Below, in pieces: positions 9,921 through 20,755 of a DNA stretch of 64,000 nucleotides. The translations under genes and the position numbers were made by a program. Location: assembly GCA_016098155.1 (NCBI GenBank), contig JAAAJB010000021.1, forward strand, positions 1-64,000, given 5' to 3'. The first letter of the stretch is position 1; every line of letters begins with the position of its first letter. The stretch comes from Actinomortierella ambigua (lineage: Eukaryota; Mortierellomycota; Mortierellomycetes; Mortierellales; Mortierellaceae). The notes under the pieces are model-generated. The model was not told where the DNA came from, did not search any database, and saw nothing but the letters and a program-made list of their open reading frames with translations.

Positions 9921-12900
9921 ATGGCCACTGTTGCAGAACGGCTAGCAAGTACCCATGAGGAACTGTTGACACTCTATACCACTATTCCTATCCTCACCCC
10001 GTGTCTCGATGCCATCAAGACCAACCAGGCACAGTTTGTTTCCCTCAACAACCGCATCCGGCAATTACAGGAGGAGATCACCACCGGCCATGGAAAAACG
10101 TAAGTTGGGCGTGCTCGTTAGCATCCATTATCTAGGCTAGGCAGCTAGCTCGTAAAGTGCGGGCCACCACTCTCTCCTTCCCTCTCTCTCTCTCTCTCCC
10201 TCTCTCTCTCTTCATACCTCTCTTTCTCTGGACCCTTTGCACCAGCTGCATGCTCAGTCTCCGACACAACTGTGGATAGACTCAAACTTCGGTGACGGCG
10301 ACGACGATCAGTTGAGTGAGGTGGTGGAACTGCTCATTATTTTTTTCCCTTGCATCCTTGGAGGCTCTCTGCTGGTGGATGTGGAGGAGTATGGGGTATG
10401 ACGGAGGAAGACAAGGGTTCCCAGACATGAATGGACGCGGAGTATGACTTTGAGCGTTCCTCAAATAGAAATTACGTCCACTTTATCCCATTTTACTTTT
10501 GATGGACGGGTGTTGGCGGGGAAAAGGACGGCAAGGAGAATGAAAGGCGAGATGAAGTGCAGTGTCCGTTCTACACGCGACTACAGATGGCCAAGCCAGG
10601 CACTCAGGGCGGAATAGACGCTGAACATCTAAAGCCCGCGTGTATTGATTTCTGTCCAGCAGACTTTGGGTCCTTCCTTGCTTCCTTTGCGAGTGCGGGG
10701 GTTTATCCTTTTTGCGTTGCGCGTTATTCACGCACACGTCCCACACACACACACATACATACACATTCACAACATGCGCTTCGTCACAGGCACAACAATT
10801 TTCCCTCCAACCAACATCAGTAGAGTGATTAAACACAACAAAAAATGCTCAAAGCTTCCTGAGCGGGGCAAAAACAAACATGCACGATCCTCTTCCTCTG
10901 TCCCTCTTCACTACCCTTTCCCTCCCTCAACTCCACTTGTCTTCCCTACCCCTGTTGTATCCCTCGTCCTCCATTTGATTGTCACTTGTACTTGTCTCTC
11001 AAAGATGAGGGATTAATTCTCGCCTGCCTTCTCTTTCCGGAGGAGAGAACGATCAAATCAAAAAATACATCGATGTACCCCCAAATCAAAAAAAAAGCTG
11101 GCGACGGGACTGCGAATTAACTGAATTATCCGCTCGCCCTCCCTCTATATCTCTCCTAACCCTATTGTCCTCTCCATCTGTTACTAATCATGCTGTGATA
11201 GTGACCGCATGCGCAAGCAGCTGGACTGGGCCTTCACTCTCGGAAAAAAAGCCGATATGGAGCGCCAATACCAGACGGAGCTCAAAAAAGTTCGGCTTCT
11301 CGAGTCGGAGCGACGCGCTACCCTTCGTCAGCGAGATGATGTGGTCACCGTGGTAAGAATGCATGTTGCATGATGATCGTGCTGATAACGTGCCCGCGTA
11401 ACAAACAAAAAGCTTTATGACGTCTTAACATCGGGTTGCCCTGAACAATGCGGGGTGCGTTCCATCAACTAGAGGTACAAGTTGCACAGTGATCGTGACA
11501 AACTACTACATATGACCCGCCAACTGAAGAAACTGACAGAGTCCGTGTTTGACCGTTCAAAAGGTAAAGGAAAGAGAAGTGGCGGTGCATGGGGTGCAAG
11601 AATCTATACCGCGTGCCCCGTTGAAGCCACCAGGAGCTAAAGTGTTCCAGGTAAAGCTGACCATATTTCTTTGCATTGCGTGGGAAAATAACCTTCCCCC
11701 TTCCCTCTCTCTTTCTCTCCTCGTCCCCTTCCTTTTCTTCATTCGTCTCGCCATATAGATCCAGTCGCCAATGCCGACTTTCCGGAGGAGTTGTACTGGC
11801 AATTGGAACTCAAGGAATGCGACGAAAAGATTGGCAAGTCACGTCAAGACCTCGGCAAGTCTCAAATGGCCCTCACGGCGCTTTCCCGAGCCGCCAATCT
11901 CAGCGAGGCTGCCCTCATGGCCTTCTTGGGATATGCCAATGCCGCGTACAAAGTGTGGAGTGCCGAGTATGCATTGCAGGCGAGCCGGAAGATGCGACTG
12001 TACCTCCGTGTCGAGCTGTCGCTCTCCAATGCCTATTCCAACTACCAATCTGCCCGAGCAGCTGTACCGAGTGTTGTTCAAACGATGGACTTGCCACTCC
12101 CGGCTTCCTCAGCCCAAGAATACTTTGGTAACGACCTAATGATCAGTAACCCACCGATCTGTTGTTCTAGCAACCTGGACCACGTCGCCCTCGAAAAGAA
12201 AATGACCTCACCAGTGACCACAAATAGAAAACTCATACACAATGCCCTCTCTCTCTCTCTCTCTCTCCACTGATACCCACTACTACATATTCTAGAACAC
12301 ATGGGGCGGACAGGACTTGGTCGGAAGCTGAGCCCCGTCAAGGCCTTTGACAAGGAGCCCGAGCTGCGCGCCTTCATCACGCACCTACGATCCTGCCACC
12401 GGACTGTGGAGCGGATCGTTGAACAGGAGACGGCCTTTCTCAATGGTCTGACCAAGTACCGCGACTCGGTCGTGCCCCGTCTGGCCAAGATCCGCCGCCA
12501 TGTCTTCCAAGAGAGCTGTCTTGGCGGCTTTCAGATCGAGGGTTGGGAGGATGAACAAGGTCGCTCGCTCTTGGGTCCCGAGGCCGACCTCCTCGTCCGT
12601 GGTGGCCTTATCGAGGTCCATGAGAGCTCGGCTCGTGTCGCGGAAGCTATTGCAGAGGCCGCCGCCGAGGCTGCTGCCGCGGCTGTCTCGGGGTCGTTCG
12701 CACCTGTCACGCTGAGCATGGGTGGTGGTAGTAGTGGTGGCAGAAACGAGGGAGAAGGGCCATCGGGTCGTCATAGCCGGAGATCGAGCCGTGGCGAGGT
12801 TGGCGACACGGTCAACGGCGGTGTTTCCCTCACCACAGGCAACGCCCCTTCCTCTTCCTCATCCTCGTCCTCTCCCCATGGTGGTGCTGGTGTGGCTGGA

Positions 12901-14277
12901 CATTCAGAGCAGAATGACGAGGGCCAGATGATCGTCCGCGTCGGTCGTGCCCCACTCTCGACAGTCGCGCCCAACAACCAGCTCGGATCGCAGGTCTTGA
13001 TGGAGGTGGATCGGGATCGACGCGCCCGTGCAGCTGCAGCCAAAGTGGCGGCATCGGGTAGCGGCAGTGGCGGTGGCGGTCATGGTGGTAGTGGCAGTGG
13101 TAGCTCTGGGGGGATCCGTTCAAAGTTTTGGCGTCGCGATGGCTCACGGTCTCGGTCGCGCTCCCGGGCCCGATCGCGTTCGGTCACGGAGAGCGGCGAG
13201 ATGGAGGTGTTGGATTCGCAGAGCAATATTTTACAGGGACGTCGTGGTTCCGGACAACCTATTTTGCCGCAGAGCTTCAGCTTGTCTAGAGTCAGCTCGG
13301 GACCTGAGGATGCGGTGGTCCCGACGATGGATGACCGAGCTAGGATATCTTCGACAAGGTCAGATGGGCGGCCGCACCAGAGACCCACACACCGACACAA
13401 TGTGCCTTCGTTGTCGATATCACACGTGGACGACATCATAGGCGGCGAGCACCACCAAGTGGACGCTGCTGGAAACGAGGCCCGACCTCGTGTGATGACC
13501 ATGGACGAGTATGTCGGTGTGGGCGAGGTCGAGCGAGCATTTGACGAAGGGCATATGGATGCAGATGCTGGTTTCGTGTATGCCTACCTGGATCCTACCA
13601 GAGCCGACCAGCACCGCTCTCTACCAGCGTCGTCATCCCGGGCCGCCGCAAACTCCTTGACCTCGACGTCGACAGGTGGCTCGTTGTCGTCGACGTCATC
13701 GTCTTCAGGAGTCTATATCCCGTTTAGACACAATGGTCGTTCGCTCTCCATCTCGACCTTGAACGCCGATGCCGAGTATGGTCCAGATCTGATTCCGTCC
13801 TATGGTGAACACCGGCGGCATCGGCCGTTGAACCCAGAGGATGTGTTTGTGATGGCAGCACCGCCGTCGGCTTCGTTTGGCAGTACGTGGATGGGCGATC
13901 AGCCACCACCGTTCTCGGAGACCAACGACACCAACAACATTGTTTCCAGTAGTCATAGGAGTCATCAGCAAGGAGCACTGCCGCCGACACCGCCCTTGTC
14001 GTCGTCGTCGCTCTCGTCGTCGTCGTCGACGACCACTCTGGCGGGAGGTCTTCATCGTCTTCGGTCCAGATCTCTGTCACCGTCACCCCATAACCGCATG
14101 CCCTTGCTCCACGCTGCTCAGTTGGGATCCTCCTCACCTCAGGGCCTACATAGTTTTGGAGTGACCTCTGGCTTGGCTTGCCCAGATGGACTTGGGAGGG
14201 CACTCGGGTCGATCTCAGATGAGCATCTGGACCACTTGGACCATCGTCACAACCCTCCTCCCGAGTATACGGCTTGA
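9921..14277 (+). CDS. unrecognised coiled-coil protein with Ser/Gly-rich tail, five exons
   Basis: Exons are 9921-10099, 11202-11352, 11473-11563, 11759-12127 and 12296-14277. They total 2772 nt, or 923 residues. The first roughly 330 residues are predicted helical, with heptad-like charged stretches (ERLASTHEELL, RIRQLQEEI, RQYQTELKKVRLLESE, KLLHMTRQLKKLTES, RTVERIVEQETAFLN) and an Ala-rich helical part in exon 4. They look like a coiled-coil or helical-bundle domain. The rest is Ser/Gly/Arg-rich low complexity, with an RS-type run near residue 545 and poly-Ser patches, ending in a PPPEYTA-like tail that resembles a PY motif (PPxY). Intron 1 is long (1102 nt) and contains a CT microsatellite and no convincing exon. 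I do not recognise the family. A cytoskeletal or membrane-scaffold role would be a guess from composition alone. Confidence 0.75.
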
Positions 14278-14503
14278 GCAAAGTCGTGGGGAGGTCGAAT
14301 GTCGGGCAAGCACCTCAATAGTCCTCGGCCACACCATACCTATTTGTTTCATAGATTTTCTGTTTCATATCCAATGCCTTTTTTTTTTCTCTCCCATTTA
14401 TTGTGTTTAATGGACCAGAAAGGAGGAGTGGATGCGGACGAAATTATTTTTTTAATGTCGTTTGATGTAGTGTCCTATCTTTATCATCGACGATGCTCTA
14501 ATC

Positions 14504-16248
14504 TCACAACCGAAGGGCACCTGGTTGGATATTAGAGCGAGCCAATTGGTCGGGATCCTTGGATTCGTCGGCGTCTAACGGAATGGAGAGTTTATCGATA
14601 ATGGCCTCGAGTCGTTGGTTGCCTCCGTGGGATGCAATCTCGTCTCGGATCCGTTTCTCATAAACGGCCATTTGTTGGCGGCAGTACTCGAATGTCCGTG
14701 TCTGCTTCATCAAGTCGACTGCATAACGCTTCAACGAGGGCTCCGTGGGCTTTTGTTTCAGGATATCTATAAAAAAATTATTGTCGATAGGATAGGAAGA
14801 GTGTGAAGACGTCGTAAATATAGTGCATTTGAGAACCCATCACTGGTTCCTGTTTTTTCTTTCTTTCTTTCGCTTGTAAAGCAAATAAGAAAAAAAAATG
14901 AGCCACTTACTCAACAACTGGCGAGTGTTAGCATCAGCGCGGATCGAGTGGATGATCGGGAACGAGAACTTGCCCTCGGTCAGGTCCTCGCAGAATCCCT
15001 TATTAGCCGAGTATTGATCCGACTGCAGATTGAGGTAGTCATCCCGGATCTGGAAATGGATCCCAATCAATTCCACCAACGGCACAAAATCCTTTTTCCC
15101 CTGTTCAGGACTCGCCGCCATCATCAACTTGACTGCCAACCGTAACAAGCCTCCAGTCTTGTCGTTCACCATCTTGATGTACTCTTGCTCCGTCGGGCAC
15201 GTCAGGCTGTCGCGCCAGAGCAGCTCCATCCCTTGGCCACGGTGTAAGCATAGCAGTTCTTGGGTGAAGACGGCCAACATGGCTGGATTCTGGATCTTGG
15301 ACAGCTCGTCCAATGCCAAGAAATAGACATAGTTGGCAGTGTTGATCGTTGCTGGTACTCCAAAGATCTTGTGAGCCACTAAATTTGGTTGATGTTCAAA
15401 ATGTTGGATTTGTGTCGTGTGAGTTTCAACGTGTCGCGTCGTGTGAGGTGCGTCAAACGTGTCGTGTCGTGTCGTGCGAGAGTGGGAGGGATGCGAATGA
15501 GTGAGATTTTTACAAAGTTAGTTACGTGTTCGGAATTTACAAGAAGGAAAAAAAAATCCCGCGCCGCATCGCCCCCCCTTCCCTTCCCTCGGATCTTTTC
15601 GACTCTTGACATGAAACCGTGTCACACGAGTAGGGACGAAAAAAAAAATCCCCTCGCAAGAGTCCTTTTGGATCAGATATGCCTCCTCCCTCTGCTGTCC
15701 ATGAAAAAAGCAAGACTCCTCTAGACTTGCCTGGTTCGCCACGGCGAAGTTCTGATCCGTCCTCAATGTCATCGACACTATTCAAAAAGAGGGAGAAGAG
15801 AGAGAACAAGGGGAGATCAGTAACGTGGTTGAAGGTGAGCAAATGACACTCAAACCCAAAATTTGCTTGACGCGGGCCTATCACGCGCCCAGGCACAAGG
15901 GGGGGAGGAAGAGGTCAGTTACGTAGGCTGAGATAGCCAGCGAGAACTACTTACAGCAAGCTGGCCGTGTGCAGCATCTTGACGACCTTGGTAATGACAG
16001 CAAGCTCGGCCGGTGGCAGCTTGAGCCAGTAGTTGAAGGCATCTATCAGAGCAGTTCGCATCTCTTTGCCTGGCTTGGAGGCAATGTACTCATAGGGCTC
16101 GAGCAATGCCTACGAAGAATGAGCAATGGAAACAGGGAAAGTCAGAGTTTGTGGTGTGCCAGTGTTCATTCAGTCCAAGGGGATCTCTTGGAGGAATGGA
16201 ACATACTCGCTCGTCATGTGTCTCAGGGTAGGTGGTAGGGATGGCCAT
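14504..16248 (-). CDS. BTS1: geranylgeranyl diphosphate synthase (trans-prenyltransferase), five exons
   Basis: Exons read 16248-16207, 16109-15955, 15777-15731, 15378-14911 and 14766-14504. They total 975 nt, or 324 residues, normal for short-chain polyprenyl synthases. The first aspartate-rich motif DDIED (residues 68-72) is followed by GSELRRG. The second is DDYLN (194-198) within FQIRDDYLN, followed by the [17 protein letters not shown] segment typical of fungal GGPP synthases. The enzyme joins isopentenyl diphosphate units to farnesyl diphosphate to give the C20 precursor for prenylated proteins, carotenoids and other terpenoids. Intron 3 begins with GC (CCAG|gcaagt at 15730) rather than GT. 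The frame and the conserved EPVAHKIFG join require it. The gene is head-to-head with the dienelactone-hydrolase-like gene, 296 bp away. No carotenoid or gibberellin gene is adjacent, so the downstream product cannot be told. Confidence 0.92.
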
Positions 16249-16544
16249 GGTGCCGCGTGGAAATGAATGGAAAAGTTGGAACGAAGAAGAAGAAAAAAAG
16301 ATGAAGAGGGACCTGGCCTCCCTTTTTTGTAAAGCGAGACAGTTCCAGCCCAGAGAACCATTTCAACGGGCTGTGCTGTGAAGAGAAGAGGGGGCTGAGC
16401 TCAAGCGAACGACATCATTTTTCACACGAAACAATCGTTCCTCTCCACACAACTGATAAAGCGCGATAACGAAACTCTCTTTCCTTCTCTTGTTTGTCCA
16501 CACGCACACACACAACTCAATCCGGCCACCAAGTCGATTAAATC
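16249..16544. promoter_or_regulatory. bidirectional promoter region, GGPP synthase / hydrolase
   Basis: Exactly 296 bp separate two divergent start codons. Purine-rich sequence on the left side and CT/AC-rich sequence on the right give each gene a pyrimidine-rich 5' flank on its own coding strand. Both promoters and 5' UTRs must fit here unless either gene has a distant non-coding first exon. Confidence 0.5.
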
Positions 16545-17658
16545 ATGATTATCAAGGAATCATTCGTTGATCTGCAGACCTCCCAAGGTCTCATGAGGAC
16601 ATTCATCTTCCAGCCCAACCTGCCTACATTCCCCGAGGCAAAGTTCCCTGGCGTCGTTGTCTTTGCTGGTACGCTACTACTCACTCTCGCGTTCGACGAT
16701 AATGCATTCAAACACGCCACAAACATATTCTTTATCTCTCAATTGACGGCTCTTAGAGATCTATCAGTGCACTGGCCCTATTGAGCGCTTCTGCAGGTAA
16801 ACCGCCCCGACTTGACTCTCCTAATGAAGAGATCTGGCCATGTATATCTTTTTTTTTTCTTACATAACCCACCTCTATCAAAACTCTCATTTAGACAAAT
16901 TGCCAGTCAGGGCTACATTGTGGCCACGCCCGAGTCCTTCCATGAATTTGAACCATTGGGATCCCCCATCCCATACGATGTGCCTGGCACCGGTAGGTTG
17001 ATACGGTCCTTCGCACAACTGAGCTTCTTTGGAGAAAATAAAGCCCTCCCTCATCATTCTTTTTATTTCATTTTTTTTACCATTACTTTACATTTGCGGG
17101 ATAGACAAGGGCAACGCCTACAAGATCCAAAAGAAGCTCGGCGCCTACGACGAGGACGCCACTGTCGTGATCGACCACCTCATGAGCCGGGCTGACTGCA
17201 CGGGCAAGATTGGAGCGACGGGCATCTGTCTGGGCGGCCACTTGGCCTACCGTGCCGCGTTTGATCCGCGCGTGCTGGCGACGGTGTGCTATTTCGGCAC
17301 AGACATCCACTCGGAGACTTTGGGTGAGGGCAAGAAATCAGACTCGTTGGTCCGGACCAAGGAGATTGAAGGTGAGATGGTCATGATCTTTGGCAAGCAG
17401 GACAACCATGTGCCCCGGTGGGGTCGTGACCTGATCCGCAAGACGCTCGAGGACAACAATGTCACGACGACGTTTATGGAGGTGCAGGCCGAGCATGCGT
17501 TTGTTCGCGATGAGCTGTCCAAGGGCCGGTACGATGCTGCCATCTCCAAGGTCTGCTTTGAGCTGTTGCTCGAGGTGTTCCATCGCCGCTTGCAGCTGGA
17601 CCTTGGACCCTCAAAGGGAAAGAAGGTCGACCCTGCCTCCATGCCACTTGTTTGCTAA
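16545..17658 (+). CDS. dienelactone hydrolase family protein, four exons
   Basis: Exons are 16545-16668, 16757-16796, 16895-16992 and 17105-17658. They total 816 nt, or 271 residues. It is a single alpha/beta-hydrolase domain of the dienelactone hydrolase type. The nucleophile elbow is GICLGGH (Cys nucleophile), the acid lies in FGKQDNHVP and the histidine in AEHAFVRDE, so the Cys-Asp-His triad is complete. The 40-nt exon 2 restores the conserved block EIYQCTGPIERFCRQIASQG. Family members open lactone rings in aromatic degradation, but most fungal paralogues have no known substrate, so I claim only the hydrolase fold and triad. There is no signal peptide, so it is probably cytosolic. It is head-to-head with GGPP synthase and tail-to-tail with pyruvate decarboxylase, 127 bp away. 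Confidence 0.9.
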
Positions 17659-17785
17659 TTACCCCACACAAAATAAAAATGAAATGAAAATGGTGTAGTT
17701 TGATTTTTACCTATAGACTTTGGGTTACTGAAAGACGGGTGTTGAAGGGACTACTAGATGACTACTAGAAAGTGAATCGCTTTTT

Positions 17786-19596
17786 CTATCTTAGGCCTGC
17801 GTACAGCTCATGGAACTTGTTCGACAGCGCCGGAGCTTCATAGCGGGCTGTCACGACCTCAATATAAGCGCCCGTATCGCAAGTCTCTGCCGTCTTGATG
17901 GCTTCGTCCAGCTCTGCACATGTCGTGACGCGCGCAGTGAACCAGTCATCACAGCCGAGCACCTTTGGTAGGTCGGCGTATCTCCACTTTGGAATGTTAT
18001 TATAGCACGTTTCCGAGTCCTGAGAAAGAAGCCGATCGATGAGATAGCCCTCGTTGTTGATGACGAAAATGAGTGGCTTGAGACCAAAGCGGTAGAACTG
18101 GCTCACCTCCTGAGCAGTCACCTGGTGAGAACCCTCACCGGTGACCAAGATCGTTCGACGTCCCAGGCCTGCTGCCTCCACTGCCAAGGCTGCTCCAAAG
18201 GAGGCAGGGGTGGCCCAACCGATCGAGCCGTACAGTGTCTGGTTTTGGAAGGTCGCTCCTTTGGGCAGTTGAGCGGGTGCGAGTCCCATAGACGACGTGC
18301 CAGTCTCGGCAAACACAATGTCGTTCGGTCGGAGCATCTGTTGCCAGCGCGGGTACAAGTAGTCGACCGTGATCGGTCCGTTGAGGTCCAGGTCGGTTGG
18401 TAGCACCAAGCGTTTGATTTTCGGGTGTTTCACAGTCTTGTGAGGGATACGCTTCGCCAGCTCCGTCAACACATCCTCCATTCGGATGTCATTGTAACAG
18501 GCCGAGCCGACGCGCACCGAGTTCAGCGTGATGTGGATGCCCTTGGTGTTGTCCAGCTTAGCCGTGAATCCTCCAGAGTTGAAATCCGTGAGCAAACACC
18601 CGATGCCCAAAACGCAGTCGCACCCCTCCACAAAGTTGGTCACTTCTTGGTCCAGCAGCTGTCCGTCGTACATGCCAATGTAGTTTGGGTGCGTCTCGTC
18701 CAAGACAGACTTGTCCATGAGCATCGTCGCAAAGGGCAGGTTCGAGGCATCGACCACAGCTGTCGCCTTGTCTGCGAGTCCACAGCGTGACAGCTGGACA
18801 CCTGGGAGAATACATGCGGTCTTGCTGGCGGACACGACCTCGGTGATTGCAGCCACGGCTGCTTCAAGAACGGCGGGGTCAGACGCATGGCTGGCTGGCG
18901 AATCCAGTGGCCGTTTGGCGTTGTTGATCACCGGCATCTTTGCAAGATCCGAGGGAAAGCCCATGTAGACGGGGCGGCGCTCGCGCATGGCGGTCGTGAT
19001 CAGCCTCTCGGTCTCGGCGACGCAATTCTCCGGGCTCAGAATGGCGCTGGCGCAGACGACGGATTGGGCCATGGTGTAGTAGTGGTTAAACTCTCCGTTG
19101 CCAAAGGTATGGTGCACCAGTCGCTTCTCCTTTTGCACGGTTGTCGAGGGCATCCCGACCAAGTGGAAGACGGGCAAGTTCTCGGCAAAGGCACCGGCGA
19201 TACCATTGATCGCACTGAGCTCGCCAACGCCAAACGTCGTGCTGATGGCGGCCATGCCATGAATTCGCGCATAGCCATCGGCGGAAAAGGCTGCGTTGAA
19301 CTCGCTGCAGCTGCCTATCCAGCGCATTTTCTGGTCGGCGCAAATGGCGTCCTGGACGGGGAACGCATAGTCGCCGACTACACCAAACACATCCTTGATC
19401 CCAAGCTTGTACAGGCGGTTCAATACGTACTGAGCGACGCTAGTCTCCGCGGTGTCCCTAGTAATGGATATCGCAGTTGGTCAGTCAGTGGCGCCGAGCA
19501 TGGGCCAATAGTTTTACTAGAGAGGCAGCACCATCGAATATCTCAAGATAGTATGGCTTATCGTTACTTTGAGCGGCTTTGGGAAGAAATGGGCAT
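17786..19596 (-). CDS. PDC1: pyruvate decarboxylase (thiamine-diphosphate dependent), two exons
   Basis: The main exon is 19457-17786. A short first exon, 19596-19568, provides the start (MPISSQSRSK) through a 110-nt intron; this gives 1701 nt, or 566 residues, a normal length. The ThDP-dependent decarboxylase signs are all present: the cofactor-activating Glu in GSCSEFNAA (about residue 62), the paired histidines in RLVHHTFGNGEF, and the metal/ThDP motif GEGSHQ...FVINNEGY, with the GDG motif in its GEG form. The histidine pair distinguishes decarboxylases from acetolactate synthases. The enzyme converts pyruvate to acetaldehyde and CO2 in the cytosol; an indolepyruvate or other 2-oxo acid preference cannot be excluded. 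The first exon is the least certain part: it was chosen because its phase fits and its ATG and GTAACG donor are well placed. Confidence 0.88.
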
Positions 19597-20755
19597 GATT
19601 GAAATGAGGAGGGTGAGAGCTAGAGAAGGGAAACAATTATCCCGCCTTGTTCCATTTATTCTCTTTTTCGCGTCGATTAATCCTGTTTCAGTCACCAAAG
19701 TCTTCTTTCGTGTCATATTTTGCATCAAAGACATTTCGTTGAGGAATAATTCAATGTCTGACAAGCTCATTCCAGTCTTTGCCAACTTGCGTCTCGAACC
19801 AACACCTTGCTTGCACGGAATGGCCATCTCAGGAACGGGCTGAATAGAAAACAGGTTATAATTACTTACACGTGGATGGCCTGGATGGGGCGGGATCAGG
19901 GAAAGTTGGAATAGACAATTCACTCAGGCAGATATGATAACTCGAAACGAACTTCTTTTTCACCATAGTCAACCTCCTGGTGACTGCCCCGATGGAGAGC
20001 TAGTTGAAGATGGGTGCGTGCAGCGAAGCTATAGTTGGCACACTGGAGACTGTTTCATGAAGCAACCACCGTAGCGGTTGATCCGGATGAAAAACAGCAA
20101 GTCTGAACTTGATGGACGTTACTGGGAGAAAAGAGTCGGGGGGTAGAATATGGGTTGAGCTGTAGCGTGCACTCTCCGATCTACCGTCAACTTTATCTCC
20201 GTGAGTTGAGCCTTGCGGGGGTTTAGCCTTCCTTCGGTCGAGAACCCCCAATTCTCCGACCAGCGTCGAAAGGGGGCCAAAAAATGGAATCCAGAAAGTA
20301 AAACAATCAAGAAAAAAGAGTCCAAAAGAATGTAGAACTACCAAAACGACTTTGAACAAGGGAAGCGCAATCAACAAGGCTGCATCGCATCCATCGATCA
20401 AGATTTTGTGACACCAAATTAGTGACAAGTCTCACTGCGTGCACTTCCCCTTGTAGTTTGTCTTACCAGCATTTACCGAATTTTGCTTTCTGTACGATAG
20501 AAAGGACCTACACCGGAGGATCAAAAAGCAGCCTAACTTTGAATGCATACGCTCAGTCCTTTCGAATTTATTTACAGGCAACAGTGGATTGGTCACTAGT
20601 GTGTGTGAACGGAAAACACGAATGCAAGTTTTATTTTGGTATTATGGTATTTTGTATGCACTTTCGGATGAGGATGAAAAGATTGGTATGGATGAAAAAA
20701 AAATGTCTGCTAGTAAAGTTGGGAGAGTGCGGCGTGGCCTCATGTTTTTTTTGTT
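19597..20755. other. spacer without recognised gene
   Basis: This 1.16-kb interval lies between the start of pyruvate decarboxylase and the 3' end of the first F-box-like gene, both on the minus strand. It should hold the decarboxylase promoter. A 142-codon minus-strand frame at 20000-20428 starts only at TTG, is rich in Leu/Phe and shows no domain. I do not call it. Confidence 0.4.

Noticed and set aside
18887..19843. 318-codon plus-strand frame
   Set aside because: It is antisense to pyruvate decarboxylase and begins and ends without any coding evidence of its own.
20000..20428. 142-codon minus-strand frame
   Set aside because: It starts at TTG, has no conserved pattern and shows no joining exon. 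I found nothing to support it.
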